DNA of 64,000 nucleotides. Origin: VAZQ01 sp036557665. Lineage in GTDB: Bacteria > Pseudomonadota > Alphaproteobacteria > Rhizobiales > Xanthobacteraceae. The notes below the pieces were generated by a model, which worked only from the letters and a program-made list of their open reading frames with translations, did not search any database and was not told the origin of the DNA. Where the stretch lies: NCBI GenBank assembly GCA_036557665.1, contig DATBHG010000063.1, positions 62,001 to 126,000 of the forward strand. The letters run 5' to 3'. Both the position numbers and the translations under genes were made by a program. Positions 55,256-62,563 of the stretch are shown in pieces; the stretch's first letter is position 1, and the number at the start of each line of letters is the position of its first letter.

Positions 55256-55552
55256 TTAGAAGGCGTGGACGGCTTCCTTCTCAGCGGAAGGGCGCACGTG
55301 GGGTTTGAGCGCTTCCCGGATCACTACGTCGACCGGAGTTGAAAATAATTCGGCCATATAGCGCGTCAGCCGGACGTAGCCGAACAAGTCGAGTCTTGCA
55401 CTCGGATCCAGGTCGACCATGATATCGACATCACTGTTCGGGCGGGCCTCACCCCGCGCTAACGACCCGAACAGGGCAGCATGCAGTACGCCCCGCGCCT
55501 GCAGATCATCCTGATGCCGTCTGAGAATCGCCACTGCTTCCTGGCTGTTCAT
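55256..55552 (-). CDS. MntA-type nucleotidyltransferase antitoxin
   Basis: 98 aa of the minimal nucleotidyltransferase family. The active-site motif GS-x10-DxD is intact: Gly29, Ser30, Asp41 and Asp43 (ALFGSLARGEARPNSDVDI). In HepT/MntA modules this protein inactivates the HEPN toxin by adding AMP to a tyrosine, and Tyr71 of the neighbour is the expected target. Gene order MntA then HepT on the same strand is standard. It ends 26 bp before the HepT ATG. Confidence 0.88.
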   Translation of the reverse strand: MNSQEAVAILRRHQDDLQARGVLHAALFGSLARGEARPNSDVDIMVDLDPSARLDLFGYVRLTRYMAELFSTPVDVVIREALKPHVRPSAEKEAVHAF

Positions 55553-55594
55553 GAACCGAACCTTATCGCAAGCGGCTGCCCCGGGCCATGCAGG

Positions 55595-56485
55595 CTACTC
55601 CGCCGCCTTCGCATCGCCGGGAAAGGTAAACCGTGCCCAGGCCGGCTTGATCGCCCGCACCTCCACGCCGTCCGCCGTCAGCGGCTCACCGGATGCGAGC
55701 GCGTCGCCGAGACGGTCGAGCCGCAGCATTGCAACGCCGCGCCCCTGCGCCGTCGAGCCGAGCGTGCCGATGGACTTGTGCCCCGCCTTCACTGAAGTGC
55801 CCGGCTCCGGTGCGAAGCCCCCATAGCTCACCCCGATAGGTCTGGTGCGGGCGGTGCCGCGATGCTCCATGCGGGAAACGACCTCCTGGCCGACAAAGCA
55901 TCCCTTGCCGAAATCGACCCCGCCGAGCTGGTCCATGCCGGTCTCGTGGGGGAAGGCATCTCCATAGATGAAATCGAGCCCTCCGCGGGGGATCGCGAGC
56001 GCAATCCGGTGCGTCTCGTAGGCCGACGCATCCACCAGCTCGGCGCCGAGCGCGGCCGCTGCCTCGGTCGCGAGATGCGGCGGGAGCATGCAGCGCATGC
56101 CCAGCTCGGCGATGCGCGGATCGGCATAAAGCAGGCCGAATTCGGTCCTGGGGCTGCCGTTCCAGATTGCCATTACGCCGAGAATTTCCGACAAATCTTC
56201 GACGATCACTTTCGCGCGGAGCTTATAGAAATTGAAGCGCTCAACCAGCGTCGGCGCGAGCGCGCGGGCACAATCGAGGAAGAAACCGCCGCCCTCGCCG
56301 GGATCCGCCTCGGCGACGATGAAGTCTCCGACGATCTTTCCTTGCGGCGTCAGTAAAGCGGCGAATGCGGCATGCGCGGGATCAACCCTGGCGATGTCGT
56401 TCGTCATGAGTCCATTGAGGAACCTGCGCGCGTCGTCACCGGCGATTTTGAGGACACCGCGGTCGGGAAGCAGCGCAGCTTGCAT
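55595..56485 (-). CDS. ygfZ: Folate-binding protein YgfZ (COG0354)
   Basis: 296 aa related to aminomethyltransferase. It has the YgfZ signature KGCFVGQEVVSRMEHRG with the conserved Cys, and an N-terminal GcvT-like region (DARRFLNGLMTNDI, LLTPQGKIVGDFIV). YgfZ proteins use folate to support assembly or repair of certain Fe-S enzymes such as MiaB and radical enzymes. It is a cytoplasmic monomer. The gene lies 43 bp before the MntA/HepT pair on the same strand. Confidence 0.93.
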   Translation of the reverse strand: MQAALLPDRGVLKIAGDDARRFLNGLMTNDIARVDPAHAAFAALLTPQGKIVGDFIVAEADPGEGGGFFLDCARALAPTLVERFNFYKLRAKVIVEDLSEILGVMAIWNGSPRTEFGLLYADPRIAELGMRCMLPPHLATEAAAALGAELVDASAYETHRIALAIPRGGLDFIYGDAFPHETGMDQLGGVDFGKGCFVGQEVVSRMEHRGTARTRPIGVSYGGFAPEPGTSVKAGHKSIGTLGSTAQGRGVAMLRLDRLGDALASGEPLTADGVEVRAIKPAWARFTFPGDAKAAE

Positions 56486-56573
56486 GTCGGAGTTTTATGC
56501 CAGGGCAATCGGTTGAAATTTAGGTCTGATCGCGTCAGCCCACAAGGCCTGCCCCGGAGCGGCTGCAAGCCCT

Positions 56574-56822
56574 CTACTGTCTTGTCAGCATCAGGGAGAA
56601 CTCACCCCGGCGGATGCGCAGGGCGAGCCCCTCGGCGAAACGAGCGGCGGGCTCCTCCCCGTAGGTAGAGACGAATTCGGCAAAGGCGGCAAAGAGGCAT
56701 GCCTGTGCGAGGCAATCCCCGTCGATGCCCTCGATCCGAGCCTCCTGCCAGGCCTCGTGCAGATAGGCGAGCGCAAGACGCTTGTGCTCATGCTCAGGAG
56801 CCTGCCCCTGCGGCTCGATCAT
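56574..56822 (-). CDS. Conserved hypothetical protein (82 aa)
   Basis: 82 aa, mostly alpha-helical and acidic (KRLALAYLHEAWQEARIEGI, ACLFAAFAEFVSTYGEEPAA, RFAEGLALRIRRGEFS). No domain is recognised. It is the only sensible frame in this interval and has the periodic helix pattern of a real protein. It sits 88 bp upstream of ygfZ on the same strand and may share its transcript. Confidence 0.65.
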   Translation of the reverse strand: MIEPQGQAPEHEHKRLALAYLHEAWQEARIEGIDGDCLAQACLFAAFAEFVSTYGEEPAARFAEGLALRIRRGEFSLMLTRQ

Positions 56823-56945
56823 CGGTATTTCCGTATCATTTGCGGCCGGGTCCCCGCGGCCATTCTCCGCGACAACAATCTAGCACGCAGGCGCTGTGCG
56901 GCCAGATTCAAATACCGGAACAGTTAACGCCCGCGGCTTGCTCTA

Positions 56946-57323
56946 TCAGTTCGCGTAACGCGCGGTTACGTCGCGAATGAGCTTGGAGCCTTCCTCCAGA
57001 TAGCGGCGGATGACAAGGTCAGCCGCCGGCGTGCAGGTGCGGTAGGTTAGCTGATATCCGCGGTAGCCCCGATTGAAGCTCGCGATCATGCGGGAGCGGC
57101 GCTCGGACTGGGGAGTTTCGGCATCGATCAACGCCTGCATCTCGTTGCGCCACTTCTGGCCCTCGTTCGCCCCGCAGATGCCGCGCAGATAATGCAGAGC
57201 GCCAAGGATTTCGGCAAGCCGTTGCAGGCTGGGGTCGAACGGTGCCGCGGCAACCTCGGCACGCGCCGGTGCGCCCGCTGCAATGAGCAAGATCGAGGCC
57301 AGCAACAGGACGCGTCGAAACAT
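56946..57323 (-). CDS. TIGR02301 family secreted protein
   Basis: 125 aa with a signal peptide (MFRRVLLLASILLIAAGAPA, cleaved near ARA). The mature part matches the TIGR02301 family: LQRLAEILGALHYLRGICGA, EGQKWRNEMQALIDAE, MIASFNRGYRGYQLTYRTCT and a C-terminal EEGSKLIRDVTARY. Two cysteines (ICG and RTC) probably form a disulfide. The family is periplasmic, nearly confined to Alphaproteobacteria, and without known function. It is divergent from nothing; the NUDIX gene on the same strand is 101 bp upstream. Confidence 0.9.
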   Translation of the reverse strand: MFRRVLLLASILLIAAGAPARAEVAAAPFDPSLQRLAEILGALHYLRGICGANEGQKWRNEMQALIDAETPQSERRSRMIASFNRGYRGYQLTYRTCTPAADLVIRRYLEEGSKLIRDVTARYAN

Positions 57324-57424
57324 GGGTGGACAGGAATCTGCGCTGTCGGCTCAAGGTCCAATCGCTGTAGCCGGTAATTGTGGCGGTGCAACACGACGGA
57401 AAAAAGGCGTGCACGCATCGGCGT

Positions 57425-57868
57425 CTATGCCGGCGAGTTTCGCCGCTCGTAGGCTGCCGCGACGATTTCCGCAAGGCCGGGAGTAGTGGGCAGCGCGGCA
57501 AGCTCGGCGGGCTCGATCCACCTCGCCTCGCTGAGCTCCTCGTTAAGCACGGCCTCGCCGGCGCGCCAATGCGCTGCAAAGCACAGGATTACGAAATGCC
57601 GCTCCACGCGATTCTCGGTGTCCCGCACGATCGTCTCGCGAAAGCCGGCGAGCCCGATCGGCTCTATGCTCATCCCGGTCTCCTCGGCAATCTCCCGGGT
57701 AACGGCCTCGGTGAGCCGCTCGCCCACCTCGACCACGCCGCCGGGCAGGCTGAAGAGGCCGTGCGCGGGGGGTCGCGCGCGCCGCACGATCAGGAACCTG
57801 GCCGGACGCAGGATAACGGCGCTGACGGCGAGAAATGGCCGCTGGGGATAGGCTCGCGGGTCGGCCAC
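57425..57868 (-). CDS. NUDIX hydrolase
   Basis: 147 aa. The Nudix box G-x5-E-x7-REU-x-EE-x-GU is complete: Gly44, Glu50, Arg58-Glu59, Glu62-Glu63 and Gly65 (GGVVEVGERLTEAVTREI, AEETGM). The enzyme hydrolyses nucleoside diphosphates linked to another group and may be ADP-ribose pyrophosphatase-like or a nucleotide sanitiser. It is divergent from the SRAP gene 88 bp away; the shared intergenic DNA should hold both promoters. Confidence 0.92.
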   Translation of the reverse strand: MADPRAYPQRPFLAVSAVILRPARFLIVRRARPPAHGLFSLPGGVVEVGERLTEAVTREIAEETGMSIEPIGLAGFRETIVRDTENRVERHFVILCFAAHWRAGEAVLNEELSEARWIEPAELAALPTTPGLAEIVAAAYERRNSPA

Positions 57869-57956
57869 GGAAATGCGCTCCGGATGGATTATGTGAGCGG
57901 TTCCGCCGCGGTTGGGGCGGGTATCGTTAAGACAAGCTTACCCGAAGGCACCCGCG

Positions 57957-58736
57957 ATGTGCGGACGATATCTCATCCTGTCCTCGCCCGAGGCGTTCCG
58001 CCGACTCTTCGCCTATGCGCAGGAGCGGGCCTTCCCTGCGCGCTACAATGTGGCCCCCACCCAGCCTGTCCCGATCGTGCGAGCGGCCGAGGGGGAACGA
58101 CAGTTTGCGCTGGTGCGTTGGGGCCTCATCCCCTCCTGGGTCAAAGACCCCCGCAGCTTCAGCTTGCTCGTGAACGCGCGCGCGGAGTCGGTCAATGCCA
58201 AGCCAGCCTTCCGCAACGCCATGCGGCGCCGCCGCTGCCTCCTCCCCGCCGACGGCTTCTACGAGTGGAAGCACGAGGCAGGCCGCAAGCACCCGTTTTG
58301 CGTCCGACCGACGGATCGCCTCCCACTCGCCTTTGCCGGGCTTTGGGAGACCTGGATGGGCCCGAACGGCGAGGAGATGGAAACGGCGGTCATCATTACC
58401 ACGCCGGCAAACCGCGACCTCTCACTATTGCACCCGCGCATGCCTGCGATCGTCTCTCCCAGTGCGTTCGACATGTGGCTCGACTGCAGCCGCGTCGATG
58501 CTCTAACTGCAACCGCTCTGCTCGGGCCTGCGCCGGAAGGGCTGCTCCAATCGTATGAAATCTCACCGGCGGTAAACCGCACCGCCAACGACGGTCCTGC
58601 ATTGATTGAGTCCCTGCGCCAGCAGCCTGCGTCAGCGGAAACGGTCACGCCCACGGCTGCGGCAGCCAAATCCAAGCCCAACCCGGCGCGCGGGAAAGGC
58701 GACTTGCAGCCCTCGTTGTTCGATGACCTCCCCTGA
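57957..58736 (+). CDS. SRAP-domain protein (YedK/HMCES family)
   Basis: 259 aa from the ATG at 57957, the only start that places the catalytic cysteine at position 2 (MCGRYLILSS). Other SRAP motifs are present: YNVAPTQPVPIV, the RWGLIPSWVKDP segment, NARAESVNAKPAFRNAMRRR, LPADGFYEWK with the catalytic Glu, and LLHPRMPAIV with the conserved His. SRAP proteins form a covalent thiazolidine link to abasic sites in single-stranded DNA and protect them. The C-terminal 40 residues are a flexible Pro/Ala/Lys tail ending QPSLFDDLP, a clamp-binding-like motif (inference). Confidence 0.95.
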   Translation: MCGRYLILSSPEAFRRLFAYAQERAFPARYNVAPTQPVPIVRAAEGERQFALVRWGLIPSWVKDPRSFSLLVNARAESVNAKPAFRNAMRRRRCLLPADGFYEWKHEAGRKHPFCVRPTDRLPLAFAGLWETWMGPNGEEMETAVIITTPANRDLSLLHPRMPAIVSPSAFDMWLDCSRVDALTATALLGPAPEGLLQSYEISPAVNRTANDGPALIESLRQQPASAETVTPTAAAAKSKPNPARGKGDLQPSLFDDLP

Positions 58737-58750
58737 TCGCCGATTCTGTG

Positions 58751-58930
58751 GGGCGGGCAAAATCGCCTACAGATCCATCCGCGACCAGGGCTGGTCGCTG
58801 GTCCCGCGGTGGCCGATGACAGGGGCGAGGCATGCCTTGCCCCTGCGAAAGCAACAAAAACCGTCGCCATCTCCGCATGCATTACTGGGGAAGCATCCCG
58901 GTCGAAGCCAGGGACAAGATTTGCCCGCCC
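58751..58930. repeat. 180-bp intergenic element with 11-bp terminal inverted repeats and internal palindrome
   Basis: GGGCGGGCAAA (58751-58761) and TTTGCCCGCCC (58920-58930) are exact inverted ends. Inside, AGGGGCGAGGCA/TGCCTTGCCCCT (58821-58844) is a 24-base palindrome with one mismatch, and CCGCGACCAG and CTGGTCCCGCGG form another imperfect pair. It contains no gene and lies between convergent genes. It could be a miniature mobile element or a composite of REP-type hairpins. Confidence 0.6.
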
Positions 58931-58946
58931 TTTCCCGTAGGTCCGC

Positions 58947-60374
58947 CTACAGCACCTTGCCCGGATTGAGAATGTTCTTGGGATCGAGGGTGCGCTTGAG
59001 GGTGCGCATGAGCTCGAGCGCGACCGGGTCCTTCACCTTGGGCAGGAGATCGCGCTTGAGAACACCAACACCGTGCTCAGCAGAGATCGAGCCGTCGAAT
59101 TTGCCTACCACCTCGAACACAGCCGCGTTGACCTCATCCCACCGCTTGAGGAAGGACGTCTTCTCTGCCCCGACGGGTTGCATGACGTTGTAATGAATGT
59201 TCCCGTCGCCGAGATGTCCAAAGGGAAGCGGACGGGCCTCTGGAATGAGCGCGGCCACAGCCGCATCCGCCTGCCGTAGAAACGCGGGAACCGTCGCAAC
59301 CGGCACCGAGATGTCATGCTTGATCGAGCCGCCTTCGAAGCGCTGCACTTCACCGAACACCTCGCGGATGCGCCAGAACATCTTCGCCTGTTCGAGGCTG
59401 CCGGCGATGGTGGCGTCGTTTACCAGTCCGTGATCGAATCCTTCCGCCAGAATTTCTTCCAGCGTCCCGCGCAGGCCGGAGCGCGCCTGGGATGAAAGCT
59501 CGATCAGCACGTACCAGGGGTGCACCTGTGGCAGCGGATCGCGGCAGCCCGCGGCGTGGCGCAACACGAGGTTCACTCCCTCGCGCAGCATCAGCTCGAA
59601 ACTGGTAACCTCGCCACCGCTGCGCTCGGTTGCAAGTCCAAGGAGATCGAGCGCAGCCTCGGGAGACGGGACGCCGAGGAACGCCGTCTCGATCGACCGC
59701 GGCCGCGGGACCAGGCGCAACACCGCCGCAGTGATCACACCCAGCGTGCCTTCGGCGCCGATGAACAGGTTGTTGAGATCGTAGCCGGTATTGTCCTTCT
59801 TCAACTTGTTGAGGTTGCGGAGCACGCGTCCGTCTGCGAGCACCACTTCGAGGCCCAGTGCGTGCGAGCGGGCAATACCGTAGGCCAGCGCCGCCGTCCC
59901 CCCGGCATTGGTGGAGAGATTGCCGCCGATAGTGCAGGTCCCCTCCGACGGCAGCAGCTGCGGGTAGAGCCGGTCCACCGCGGCCGCTGCCTCGCGCGCC
60001 CGCAACAGCGTCACCCCGGCCTCGCAAGTCATGGTGTTGGAGATCGGGTCCAGTTCGCGGATGCGGTCGAGACGATTGAGCGAGAGCACGAGCTCGCCGT
60101 GCAGCGGGGTCTGACCTCCCACCAGCCCGGTGTTTCCTCCCTGCGGCACGACCGGGGTCCCCGTCTCGTTCGCAAGCCGCAGGATCTGCGCGATCTCCTC
60201 GACCGTCCCAGGCCGCAGCACCACGGGGGTGTAGCCGCGGAACAGGTCGCGCATCTCGACGAGGTAGGGCGCCTGCGCCAGGGGATCGGTGATGACGTGC
60301 CTGTCGCCTACGATCGTGACAAAACGCGCGAGCAGCGCGGGATCAAGCGAGCCGGGCGTCTTGGACAGCATCAT
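58947..60374 (-). CDS. FAD-linked D-2-hydroxyacid dehydrogenase (D-2-hydroxyglutarate/GlcD type)
   Basis: 475 aa from the ATG at 60374, which overlaps the vapC stop (ATGA); a second ATG follows at once. Domain order is the FAD-binding PCMH domain (LRPGTVEEIAQILRLANE, PQGGNTGLVGGQTP, CTIGGNLSTNAGGTAALAYG, IGAEGTLGVITAAVLRLVPR) then the FAD-oxidase C-terminal domain (FGHLGDGNIHYNV, GSISAEHGVGVLKRDLLP, DPKNILNPGKVL). These enzymes oxidise D-2-hydroxyacids (2-hydroxyglutarate, lactate or glycolate) to 2-oxoacids and pass electrons to a carrier. The exact substrate is not determinable. There are no glcE/glcF neighbours, which favours the single-subunit D-2-hydroxyglutarate dehydrogenase type. Confidence 0.9.
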   Translation of the reverse strand: MMLSKTPGSLDPALLARFVTIVGDRHVITDPLAQAPYLVEMRDLFRGYTPVVLRPGTVEEIAQILRLANETGTPVVPQGGNTGLVGGQTPLHGELVLSLNRLDRIRELDPISNTMTCEAGVTLLRAREAAAAVDRLYPQLLPSEGTCTIGGNLSTNAGGTAALAYGIARSHALGLEVVLADGRVLRNLNKLKKDNTGYDLNNLFIGAEGTLGVITAAVLRLVPRPRSIETAFLGVPSPEAALDLLGLATERSGGEVTSFELMLREGVNLVLRHAAGCRDPLPQVHPWYVLIELSSQARSGLRGTLEEILAEGFDHGLVNDATIAGSLEQAKMFWRIREVFGEVQRFEGGSIKHDISVPVATVPAFLRQADAAVAALIPEARPLPFGHLGDGNIHYNVMQPVGAEKTSFLKRWDEVNAAVFEVVGKFDGSISAEHGVGVLKRDLLPKVKDPVALELMRTLKRTLDPKNILNPGKVL

Positions 60375-60815
60375 GCCAGCTCCGTTTTGTGGGCCTTGTC
60401 CTTCCACGGATCATATACGAGGACGCCGGTACCGATGAAATCCCTGACATTCCGAGTGACGATAGTCAGGTCATGCACTCGCGCAGTTGCCGCAATGAGA
60501 AAGTCGGCCGGGGCGCGAGTGCTTCCAGCCACTGCATTACGCCTGCCGAGATTGAGCCACTCAGTTAGAATTCCGACCGTCAACGGCAGCGTATGATCCT
60601 CGAAGCGTGTCCGCACCTCCTCAGTGATCCAATGCAAAAGCACGGCCCGACGATCCGGATTGACTGTTCGCTCAATCTCAACCTGCAACTCAGCGATGGT
60701 AACAATGCTGAGCGCTACTTCGGGGGGGATGTCTGCTGATCCAATCCAGCACTGTCTGATTTGGGTGACGGCGAACACTCTCCGAAACGACGTTCGTGTC
60801 CAGTAGCCACCTCAA
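60371..60815 (-). pseudogene. vapC: VapC-type PIN-domain toxin, frameshifted
   Basis: A TTG at 60815 opens the canonical PIN start (RWLLDTNVVSESVRRHPNQT, then VLDWISRHPP), but the frame fails at a run of seven C on the coding strand (60722-60728 as G on plus). The rest of the toxin continues in the next frame as EVALSIVTIAELQVEIERTV and ends with VTRNVRDFIGTGVLVYDPWK. Six C would restore one continuous frame of about 147 codons. All PIN acidic residues are present across the two frames (Asp in LLDTN, Glu in AEL, Asp in APADFLIAATA). The second part alone could start at 60778 but would lack the first catalytic Asp. A homopolymer sequencing error is the main alternative. Confidence 0.82.
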
Positions 60816-61099
60816 CGTTCGTCCTCATCAAAGGGAGACTTGTACTTCGACGGAAATTTCATCTGAAGCGTTTAATGTTCAGAGCTGTTCCTCGGTATTT
60901 TTTTGATGCTTCGACAAAGTCGGCGAGCGTCTCCTCACGTCGCAGCTTGGCCCTGATCTCGAAACGCTCGGGATCGACAACCAGGACCGCTTGTTTGCCG
61001 TGAACCGTGACCTGCTGCGGTTTTCCTGTCCGCGCGGCGAACCAGCTCGGAGAACCGTGCCTTGGCATCTTGGAGTTTCCAGCTATCGGTTCGGGTCAT
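60812..61099 (-). pseudogene. vapB: VapB/Phd-type antitoxin, frameshifted
   Basis: ATG at 61099 opens a typical Phd/YefM start (DSWKLQDAKARFSELVRRA), which then leaves frame; the family-like continuation TGKPQQVTVHGKQAVLVVDP and EETLADFVEASKKYRG is in another frame (open frame 60859-61068). One extra base or two missing bases near 61030-61045 explain it. A further short frame after the stop at 60859 reads KFPSKYKSPFDEDER and ends in TGA at 60812, overlapping the vapC TTG as TTGA, the usual coupling, so a second lesion near the C-terminus is possible. The protein would normally bind DNA and neutralise VapC. Confidence 0.75.
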
Positions 61100-61174
61100 G
61101 CCAGGGGGCTCATCTAGTCAGACTGGTCAGAATGTCGGCTGTGCTTCGAACGAAAGCAAGCGCCGACCTGGAAT

Positions 61175-62158
61175 TTATCTCGGCGCAGCAGCCCGGCGCA
61201 GCCGGTCGTTGATCGCTTCACCAAGCCCGAGCTGCGGCACCGGCATCACGGCAATGCAACTGGCAGCAGAAGCGTCGAGCGTGCGCAGATGCGAAAACAG
61301 GTTGGCTGCCGCTTCGATCAGATCGGCGCCGGGCGAGAGATTGCGCATGGCCACGGCCTGCCCCGCGCCCTCGATCTGGGCGGGCCCGAAAGCGAGCAGC
61401 GCCTCGCCGGGATTGACCCACTCGGCAGTGAGCCGCAGTCGTGCGCGCGGCGCATAGTGGGAGGCAAGGTGGCCCGGTGCGAGCGGGACCTCCCCTTCGC
61501 CAGCCGGGGTGGCGGCCGCATCCCTGAGCGGCACAATCTGCTCGACCGCCGCGCGCGACAGCGCTCCCGGCCGCAGGAGGGCGGGGACATCCAGGCAGGC
61601 GATGATGGTGGACTCCAATCCCATGGGCGCCGGACCCCCATCGACAATAAGGTCGATGCGCCCACGCAGGTCCGCAGCCACGTGTTGCGCCGTCGTCGGC
61701 GAGACGTGTCCCGAGCGGTTGGCCGAGGGCGCTACCACCGGCCGACCGAAGGCCATGAGAATCTCGCGCGCGACCGGATGGCTGGGGACGCGTACCGCAA
61801 TGGTGTCGAGCCCGGCGGTCGCGAGCTCCGCAACGGAACAATCCTCACGCTTTCGCAGGACGAGCGTCAACGGTCCTGGCCAGAATGTTTGCGCAAGCCG
61901 CTCAGCAGATGCATCAAACTTGGCGAGCCGACGTGCAGCCGCGACATCCGCCACATGTGCGATCAGGGGATTAAACGAAGGCCGTCCCTTGGCCTCGTAG
62001 AGGCGCGCCACGGCCGCGCCGTTGCAGGCATCGCAGCCGAGGCCATAGACCGTCTCGGTCGGAAAGGCGACGAGACCGCCGCGCGCCAGCGCGCGCGCCG
62101 CTGCTGCGATCGCGGAAGCATCGGCGGCACAGACCTGAGTGGCAGGCTCTACGCTCAT
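61175..62158 (-). CDS. tsaC: L-threonylcarbamoyladenylate synthase (TsaC/Sua5)
   Basis: 327 aa, the longer Sua5-type architecture: an N-terminal YrdC domain (GGLVAFPTETVYGLGCDACN, LYEAKGRPSFNPLIAHV, FWPGPLTLVLRK, APSANRSGHVSPTTAQHV) at about 12-205 and a C-terminal Sua5 domain at about 215-325. The enzyme makes threonylcarbamoyl-AMP from threonine, bicarbonate and ATP for the t6A37 modification of ANN-reading tRNAs. It is a cytoplasmic, generally essential function. It lies 75 bp beyond the vapBC remnant on the same strand. Confidence 0.95.
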   Translation of the reverse strand: MSVEPATQVCAADASAIAAAARALARGGLVAFPTETVYGLGCDACNGAAVARLYEAKGRPSFNPLIAHVADVAAARRLAKFDASAERLAQTFWPGPLTLVLRKREDCSVAELATAGLDTIAVRVPSHPVAREILMAFGRPVVAPSANRSGHVSPTTAQHVAADLRGRIDLIVDGGPAPMGLESTIIACLDVPALLRPGALSRAAVEQIVPLRDAAATPAGEGEVPLAPGHLASHYAPRARLRLTAEWVNPGEALLAFGPAQIEGAGQAVAMRNLSPGADLIEAAANLFSHLRTLDASAASCIAVMPVPQLGLGEAINDRLRRAAAPR

Positions 62159-62236
62159 CTTTCCGCTCGCGGTGGCGCGCTGTGTCGAAGCTGGATCGAC
62201 CGCTTTGAACCGATCAGGTTGGGCTGCTTGGAAGCA

Positions 62237-62398
62237 TCAGGGGCTCCCAACGCTTCCGCTGGTGAAGGTGAGCGGCAGCATGCTTCCATTGGTCAAGGCA
62301 GCCTCCGCCTTCACCATGTCCAGAGCAAGCAGCATGATGCTGACGAAAGCAAACGTGACGTGCAGCGCCAAAACTGCTCGCTGGCAGATTTTCTTCAT
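62237..62398 (-). CDS. Small secreted or membrane peptide (hypothetical)
   Basis: 53 aa from the ATG at 62398, which has a strong GGGGAGGAG seven bases upstream; the longer frame to 62431 lacks one. Sequence MKKICQRAVLALHVTFAFVS continues IMLLALDMVKA and then a polar tail (AALTNGSMLPLTFTSGSVG), consistent with a signal peptide or a single transmembrane helix plus a short exported tail. No family is recognised. The good ribosome binding site is the main support; the plus-strand frames over the same DNA look like shadows. Confidence 0.45.
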   Translation of the reverse strand: MKKICQRAVLALHVTFAFVSIMLLALDMVKAEAALTNGSMLPLTFTSGSVGSP

Positions 62399-62563
62399 CA
62401 CCGGGCTCCTCCCCTGGCCCCCACAGCCCAACCTACCTCGATGATCGTGTTAAGGATGTGATATGCGTCACCGATAAGCTGGTTCGGGTCACGCGCGGGG
62501 GGCGAACCGAGGCCCTCTGCACCGGGTCACCGCGGAATCGCGCCAGCTGATCCGATCCTTCTC

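Noticed and set aside
57380..58558. 392-codon plus-strand frame across the NUDIX and SRAP genes
   Set aside because: It is antisense to the NUDIX gene and out of frame with SRAP, both of which have complete active-site motifs.
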